Shown in pieces: positions 59,834 to 64,000 of a stretch of 64,000 bases of DNA; within the stretch, counting starts at the first letter, position 1, and every line of letters starts with the position of its first letter. The position numbers and the translations under genes were made by a program. The notes under the pieces are model-generated. The model was not told where the DNA came from. It saw only the letters and a list, made by a program, of their open reading frames with translations, and searched no databases. Source of the DNA: CBDCFV01 sp965203835 (GTDB lineage Bacteria > Chloroflexota > Dehalococcoidia > Lucifugimonadales > UBA3495); the NCBI GenBank assembly GCA_965203835.1, contig OZ241919.1, positions 4,030,001 to 4,094,000 on the forward strand. Direction: 5' to 3'.

Positions 59834-60298
59834 CTAATTGAGCTTGTCCAGTTCGGCGAGTATGTCCGACGGGTCGGGCAACACCCCCGGCACGTAGGTC
59901 TGCCTGAAACGGATGATTCCCTCTTTGTCTACTATGATCACCGCGCGATTGCCCGCGCCGCGTTCTTCGTTCCACAGGTCATAGGCCTGAGTCGCCCTGC
60001 CCTTTGGGTGGAAGTCCGACAATTCCGGGTAAGGGAGGCCTCCCATGCTTGTAGACCAAGCCCTGTGGGCGGCTACCGTGTCACAGCTTATGCCCAACAC
60101 CTGGGCATTTCGCTCCTCGAATCCGGCGTGGTGCTGCCGGAACAAGGAGGCTTGCATCGTTCAACCAGATGTGAAGTCGAAGACGTGGAACGACAGGACT
60201 ACGGGTTTCTGGCCCTTGAAACTGCTCAAAGTGATATCGCCTTCACTTACCGATGGAAGGGTAAAATCGGGCGCCGGGTCACCAACTTGTGCAGGCAT
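59834..60298 (-). CDS. Peroxiredoxin (AhpE/Bcp-like), probable selenoprotein with in-frame TGA
   Basis: Read through one TGA, this 154-residue protein is a complete thioredoxin-fold peroxiredoxin. It begins MPAQVGDPAPDFTLPSVSEG, then KPVVLSFHVFDFTSG-U-TMQASLFRQ, VLGISCDTVAAHRAWS and GAGNRAVIIVDKEGIIRFRQ. TGA (60161-60163, codon 46) falls exactly where peroxiredoxins have the peroxidatic Cys of the TxxC motif, so selenocysteine is the natural reading. ATG 60298 has AAGG seven bases upstream. A hairpin with SECIS-like geometry begins 11 bases past the TGA. Both halves are intact and in frame, unlike a decaying gene. It would reduce peroxides with a selenolate. No sel genes are in the window. 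Confidence 0.82.
60113..60149 (-). promoter_or_regulatory. Candidate bacterial SECIS element
   Basis: On the mRNA the hairpin has an outer stem CTCCT/AGGAG, an internal loop and an inner stem CCGGC/GCCGG with an eight-base apical loop. The apical loop begins 25 bases after the TGA, inside the range known for bacterial SECIS elements bound by SelB. Confidence 0.6.
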
Positions 60299-60517
60299 AT
60301 CCCAACCTTCTCCAATCAATATTTCAGGATTCGCGCCCTTCGTTAGGGACGCAACAAGGATTATACATCACTTCAACCCCTGCTACGATACCAATTTTGC
60401 ACAAGCAGGCCGCCTTCCAGCACCCGATGTTCATTCCGGGCAAGGTACATCGTCAGGCGTGATTTACATAAAGCGACGGTAACGTGCTTCCTGCGGTCCG
60501 GTCGGCCTGTATGACGC

Positions 60518-61564
60518 GTGGTATACTGGGCCGGCCAAGACGGGAGATTTGCAGCTCGGGGATTTGGAGATTTGCAGGTAGTCTTTGACCGGGGAGTGTA
60601 TCTCCCGGAGTTGGACCTTTGGCTGGACTCCCTTCGAAAGCGGGAGAGCAGCCTCATATCCCACGCTCATTCCGACCATACCGCCCGCCACAGCCGGCCG
60701 GTGTTGACTCCCAATACCCGATTGTTGCTGTCCGACTACCTCAAGCGGTCGGACCCAGTCACACTTGACTACCACGAACCACTGGAAACGGAGCTTTACA
60801 CTCTAACGCTGCATCCGGCGGGGCATTGTCTGGGATCGGCGCAATGCTTGGTGCAGTCCAAGGCCACGGGTGAAAGGGTGTTGTACACCGGGGACATAAA
60901 GATGCGTCCCAGCCCCACCAACGAACCCTTGGAAATCGTTCCGTGCGACACCCTGATAATCGAGTCAACCTATGGCAGGCCAAGGTATGTCTTCCCCGAC
61001 CAGGACCAAGTGCTGTCAACGGCTACCCAAACGTTGCGAAACTGGCTGTCGAAGGGAGAGAGACCGGTGGTGCAGGGATGGAGGCTGGGGAAGTCCCAAG
61101 AGGTTCTATATCACCTGCTGGCGCAAGGCTTGGATGTACTGGTGGACGAGGGCATATATGAAGTCGCCGAGGCGTACCAGCAGGCCGGAGTTGCTTTTCC
61201 AAGAGACCCGCGGTTGTTCGATGGGGATTGGCCGGAAGGGCACATACTGCTGTGCCCGCCCGGTAAACGGAGTTCAACGCTGGTAAAAGGGTACAGGCGT
61301 CTACGACACATGGAGTTGACGGGATGGGCGGTAGACGGCGGAAACCGGTGGGGACGAAGGGGCGACGCCAGCCTGCCGTTGAGCGATCACCCGGACTTCA
61401 ACGAGCTATTGGAGTACGTTCGGTTGGCCCAACCCCAGCGTGTCTACACAGTCAACGGGTTCCCGGAACTGGCGGACCATCTTAGAGGGTCAGGCATACC
61501 GGCGGTGCACCTGTCGACGGGAGGCCAATCCCAGGATACGGGATTCCAGATGAGGCTGGTGTAA
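60518..61564 (+). CDS. MBL-fold exonuclease (ligase-associated/CPSF-like)
   Basis: This protein of up to 348 residues belongs to the metallo-beta-lactamase fold nucleases related to the exonuclease of LigD-type end-joining operons and to CPSF. Motifs are SHAHSDHTARH (HxHxDH), HPAGHCLGSAQ (His), LYTGDIKM (Asp), IIESTYGRPRY (Glu) and LSDHPDFNELLEYV (late His). No ligase gene is nearby. The start is GTG 60518 or TTG 60572; the latter removes 18 residues that do not look conserved. Confidence 0.8.
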   Translation: MVYWAGQDGRFAARGFGDLQVVFDRGVYLPELDLWLDSLRKRESSLISHAHSDHTARHSRPVLTPNTRLLLSDYLKRSDPVTLDYHEPLETELYTLTLHPAGHCLGSAQCLVQSKATGERVLYTGDIKMRPSPTNEPLEIVPCDTLIIESTYGRPRYVFPDQDQVLSTATQTLRNWLSKGERPVVQGWRLGKSQEVLYHLLAQGLDVLVDEGIYEVAEAYQQAGVAFPRDPRLFDGDWPEGHILLCPPGKRSSTLVKGYRRLRHMELTGWAVDGGNRWGRRGDASLPLSDHPDFNELLEYVRLAQPQRVYTVNGFPELADHLRGSGIPAVHLSTGGQSQDTGFQMRLV

Positions 61565-61578
61565 GTCCTATAGACACG

Positions 61579-61603
61579 AAGGGGGCGCAATAAACGCCCC
61601 CTT
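61579..61603. terminator. Terminator-like hairpin between convergent genes
   Basis: A 9-bp stem (AAGGGGGCG/CGCCCCCTT) with a seven-base loop lies between the exonuclease and leuA stops, 15 bases past the former. T tracts are short on both sides. Confidence 0.6.
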
Positions 61604-61627
61604 GCTGAATCCCGTGATACTGACCGC

Positions 61628-63193
61628 CTAGTCCGGCGTGGAGCCGAGAGCGGGAACGTTGGACGACTCGTCGGAGGCCAACTGGCGGTTGACGGCGCTC
61701 AGATAGGCCTTGGCGCTGGCCACCACGATATCGGTGTCAGCGCCGCGCCCGGTGTAGGTCTTGCCATCCTTTGCGATACGGATGGTGACCGTTCCCAGGG
61801 AGTCCCGGCCTTCAGTGGCAGCTTGCACGTTGAAGTCGACCACCCGGTTTTCTACGCCGATGGCACGGTCGACGGCGTTGCAGATGGCGTTGACCGGACC
61901 GTTGCCGGTGGCGGCATCGGTCACAGTGTTCCCATCGGTGTCAATCAATCGGACGGTGGCGGTGGCTATGCCGTGGTCGCCCCCGCTGAACTGCACTTGG
62001 TCAAGCGTGTAGCTTATGGGCTCATTGGCCTCCCGCGCCTCTTCGTCCATGAGGATTTCCAGGTCGCGGTCGGTGACTTCGCGCTTCCGGTCGGCCAAGT
62101 CCTTGAACGACTCGAACACGCGGGACACTTCCTCCCTGGACAGGCTGTAGCCCAGGGCCTCCAACCGGGCCTGCAGGCCGGCGCGTCCGCTGAGCTTGCC
62201 CAGAACAAGGCTGTTGCCCGGTACTCCCACACGCTCCGGTTGCATTACCTCGTAGGTTGAGCGGTCCTTGATGACGCCGTCCTGGTGGATTCCCGAGGCG
62301 TGGCGGAACGCGTTTTCGCCCACCACCGCCTTGTTGGGTTGCACGGGCATCCCGGAGATGCGGCTGACCATGCGAGAGGACGGATAAATCTGGGTGGTGT
62401 CTATGCCGATGTCCATCCCGAAGTGGTCCCTTCGGGTATCCAGGGCCATTATGATCTCTTCCAGAGAGGCGTTGCCGGCCCGTTCGCCGATCCCGTTGAT
62501 GCAGCCCTCGACCTGCCGCGCTCCAACCTCGATGGCCGTCAAGCTGTTGGCAACGGCCAGCCCCAGATCGTTGTGGCAATGGACGCTCAACACCACGTCG
62601 TCGATGCCCGGCACGTTGGCTTTTATGTCCTGCAACAGCCTGGCGAAGCCGCTTGCGGAAGGAATCGCGTAACCCACGGTGTCGGCGATGTTGATAGTCG
62701 TGGCGCCAGCCCTGATGACCTCGGCCAGCATCTGGTACAGATATTCAGGGTTGGTCCTGGTGGCGTCCATGGGGGAGAACTCGACGTCGGGGCAGTAACT
62801 CTTGGCCCGCTCCACCATGTTAACGGCCATCTCCATGACCTCTTCCCGGTTCTTGCGAAGCTGGTGCATCTGGTGAATTTCCGATGACGAGAGGAACACG
62901 TGGATACGCGGCCGCTCAGCGTGCTGCACGGCCCTCCAAGCTTGGTCTACGTCGTTTGGATGGGCCCGGGCCAAGGAAGCGATGATGGGTCCCTTGACCT
63001 CTTTGGCGATGTTGGAAACCGCCTCGAAATCGCCGGGAGAACTGGCGGCGAACCCCGCCTCGATGATATCGACGTTCATCCGCTGCAACTGGCGGGCGAT
63101 TTCCATTTTCTCCGCACCGGTCATGCCGATGCCGGCGGACTGTTCTCCATCCCGGAGAGTGGTGTCCAGTAGCATTACTCGTTCGTTAGCCAT
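61628..63193 (-). CDS. leuA: 2-isopropylmalate synthase
   Basis: This 521-residue enzyme catalyses the first committed step of leucine synthesis, joining acetyl-CoA to 2-oxoisovalerate. The catalytic TIM barrel begins LLDTTLRDGEQSAGIGMTGAEK. It carries SVHCHNDLGLAVANSLTAIEVGARQVEGCINGIGERAGNASLEEI (metal-binding HxH) and HASGIHQDGVIKD. The C-terminal LeuA regulatory domain (residues ~395-500) gives leucine feedback. The ilvC end upstream and the candidate leader peptide fit a branched-chain amino-acid operon. Homocitrate or citramalate synthase is less likely given length and context. Confidence 0.92.
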   Translation of the reverse strand: MANERVMLLDTTLRDGEQSAGIGMTGAEKMEIARQLQRMNVDIIEAGFAASSPGDFEAVSNIAKEVKGPIIASLARAHPNDVDQAWRAVQHAERPRIHVFLSSSEIHQMHQLRKNREEVMEMAVNMVERAKSYCPDVEFSPMDATRTNPEYLYQMLAEVIRAGATTINIADTVGYAIPSASGFARLLQDIKANVPGIDDVVLSVHCHNDLGLAVANSLTAIEVGARQVEGCINGIGERAGNASLEEIIMALDTRRDHFGMDIGIDTTQIYPSSRMVSRISGMPVQPNKAVVGENAFRHASGIHQDGVIKDRSTYEVMQPERVGVPGNSLVLGKLSGRAGLQARLEALGYSLSREEVSRVFESFKDLADRKREVTDRDLEILMDEEAREANEPISYTLDQVQFSGGDHGIATATVRLIDTDGNTVTDAATGNGPVNAICNAVDRAIGVENRVVDFNVQAATEGRDSLGTVTIRIAKDGKTYTGRGADTDIVVASAKAYLSAVNRQLASDESSNVPALGSTPD

Positions 63194-63232
63194 TGTCGTT
63201 ATTCCTCAATCCCTTTCTGTAGATTATCGAGA

Positions 63233-63355
63233 CTAATGGACGTGGCCGCCAACTGCGGCGCTCAGAAAGGGGCGCAGGGTCACGTAGTCCACCGCGCTCA
63301 GCCCAGCCAAGACCAAGGCGCGATGGTGAACTACTCTCAACATCTCCTGCCTCAT
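63233..63355 (-). CDS. Candidate leader peptide before leuA
   Basis: A 40-codon frame between the 97-residue gene and leuA reads MRQEMLRVVHHRALVLAG and continues rich in Leu and Val, ending 39 bases before the leuA start. Leu/Val-rich leaders control branched-chain operons by attenuation in many bacteria. There is no strong ribosome binding site and I could not draw convincing alternative hairpins, so this is tentative. Confidence 0.3.
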   Translation of the reverse strand: MRQEMLRVVHHRALVLAGLSAVDYVTLRPFLSAAVGGHVH

Positions 63356-63372
63356 AAAATTTGCCGCTCCCA

Positions 63373-63666
63373 TTAGCTCAGTTTATTGATAATGGCAATC
63401 ATGAATGTGGCGATCAGTACGAATAGCGATATCCACATTGTGAACATGATACCCAGGACCCACAGGAATTGCTTGTCCATCCTGGTACGCAATTCACGAA
63501 GGTTCTCGTGGGTTTCTGATCGAAACTCGCGAAAGTTCTCGCGGGTTTCCAACCGAAACTCGCGAAGGTCGTTTCGAAGGTCTCCGATCAGTGTCTCAAG
63601 GTTTTCGAGACGGGTCTCGACCCTGGCCAGTCTCTCTCCGTCGGGCGATTCCGTAGTAGTTACCAT
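63373..63666 (-). CDS. Small coiled-coil protein with one C-terminal membrane helix
   Basis: Residues 10-65 of this 97-residue protein are a long heptad/11-mer coiled coil (RLARVETRLENLETLIGDL, then LREF, REFR and LREL repeats), ending in one hydrophobic helix (FLWVLGIMFTMWISLFVLIATFMIAII). The layout resembles XhlA/DUF1640-type proteins. AGGA lies eight bases upstream. It sits between ilvC and leuA in the same direction. Role unknown. Confidence 0.72.
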   Translation of the reverse strand: MVTTTESPDGERLARVETRLENLETLIGDLRNDLREFRLETRENFREFRSETHENLRELRTRMDKQFLWVLGIMFTMWISLFVLIATFMIAIINKLS

Positions 63667-63676
63667 TGTTCTAATC

Positions 63677-64000
63677 CTACTTGGGGTCCATCCATGGCAT
63701 CATGGCCCGCAGTTCCTTGCCTATGTTCTCTATGGGCGCCGTCTGGGCGGCTTGGCGCATTGGATTGAACCGGGGGCGACCCTCGTCGTTCTCTGAAATC
63801 CACTCTCGGGCGAAGGTGCCGTCCTGGATTTCCCTCAGGATGCCGCGCATGTTCTCGCGCACGTGTTCGTCGATAATCCGGTCACGGCGGCTCAGGGAAC
63901 CATACTCCGCAGTGTCGCTTACCGAGAAGTGCATGTAGTTGTGGCCACCCTGGTACATAAGGTCCACAATCATCTTCAGTTCGTGCAAGCACTCGAAGTA
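63677..64000 (-). CDS. ilvC: Ketol-acid reductoisomerase, C-terminal part (cut by window end)
   Basis: The visible 107 residues match the knotted C-terminal domain of IlvC: YFECLHELKMIVDLMYQGGH (metal-binding Glu), FSVSDTAEYGSLSRRDRII, LREIQDGTFAREWISEN and IGKELRAMMPWM. The enzyme makes 2,3-dihydroxyisovalerate in valine/leucine synthesis. The N-terminal NADPH domain lies beyond the window. The 97-residue gene starts 10 bases after its stop. Confidence 0.93.
   Translation of the reverse strand, partial: YFECLHELKMIVDLMYQGGHNYMHFSVSDTAEYGSLSRRDRIIDEHVRENMRGILREIQDGTFAREWISENDEGRPRFNPMRQAAQTAPIENIGKELRAMMPWMDPK

Noticed and set aside
59834..60157. Truncated 107-residue peroxiredoxin starting at 60157
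   Set aside because: The missing N-terminal half lies in the same frame directly upstream, separated only by one TGA at the active-site position, so a read-through selenoprotein explains the data better than truncation.
1..64000. CRISPR array, rRNA operon or prophage
   Set aside because: No regularly spaced direct repeats with unique spacers, no rRNA-like stretches and no phage structural genes were seen; the only recombinase-like domain is the GreA fusion, which lacks a catalytic part.

Overview
This 64 kb window of moderately GC-rich DNA resembles the chromosome of a heterotrophic Chloroflexota bacterium, most likely of the SAR202/Dehalococcoidia type. That placement is an inference. It rests on the many catabolic paralogues (SMP-30 lactonases, CaiB transferases, GMC oxidoreductases, VOC proteins, amidohydrolases), the AccD-AccA fusion and the frequent GTG and TTG starts; there is no rRNA or marker gene to confirm it. 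Most genes have clear Shine-Dalgarno sites, and these were used to trim many starts.

Layout. 0.3-8 kb: catabolic genes (SMP-30, VOC, a GlcD/GlcF-type FAD/Fe-S oxidoreductase) and a DUF2283-MNT/HEPN pair. 7.9-13 kb: fluoride channel CrcB, NudC, a K+ channel, acetyl-CoA synthetase and a Uma2 protein. 13-17.1 kb: a zinc/manganese ABC operon whose binding protein has an AztD-like beta-propeller inserted in it, preceded by a 19-bp dyad operator candidate. 17.4-24.7 kb: an accessory stretch with a tRNA-Thr-like gene, an IS transposase, a CAP-domain protein, a Nudix protein, a structured palindrome, an HNH/excalibur lipoprotein and a lipoprotein that seems to start at ATT. 24.7-43.2 kb: a large catabolic region (fluoroacetate-dehalogenase-like hydrolase, MFS carriers, flavin monooxygenase, RNase D, M24 hydrolase, CaiB, CitE-like, GMC oxidase, unusual ThDP enzyme, SMP-30, amidohydrolase, cyclase). 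43.2-48.5 kb: a five-gene Cph1/Rcp1-type phosphorelay cluster. 48.7-58.5 kb: dodecin, an orphan molybdenum hydroxylase subunit, amidase with a GatC-like partner, AccDA, Mrp and DUF59 proteins, and a quinone oxidoreductase. 58.7-64 kb: a GreA protein with an integrase-type N-terminal domain, a peroxiredoxin with an in-frame TGA at the peroxidatic residue, an MBL-fold exonuclease, leuA, and the end of ilvC.

The strongest candidates for new biology are: (1) the peroxiredoxin at 59834-60298, where TGA replaces the peroxidatic cysteine codon and a hairpin with bacterial SECIS geometry follows, so it is probably a selenoprotein; (2) the binding protein at 14662-17109, which appears to carry its own zinc chaperone in the metal-site loop; (3) the SAM-like core-binding domain fused to GreA. 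Repeats include a short element with ends like GAAACTATCTCAA (two full copies, one degenerate), several ATTCCCGC...GCGGGAAT palindromes and a 17-bp tandem array. No CRISPR array or rRNA was seen.
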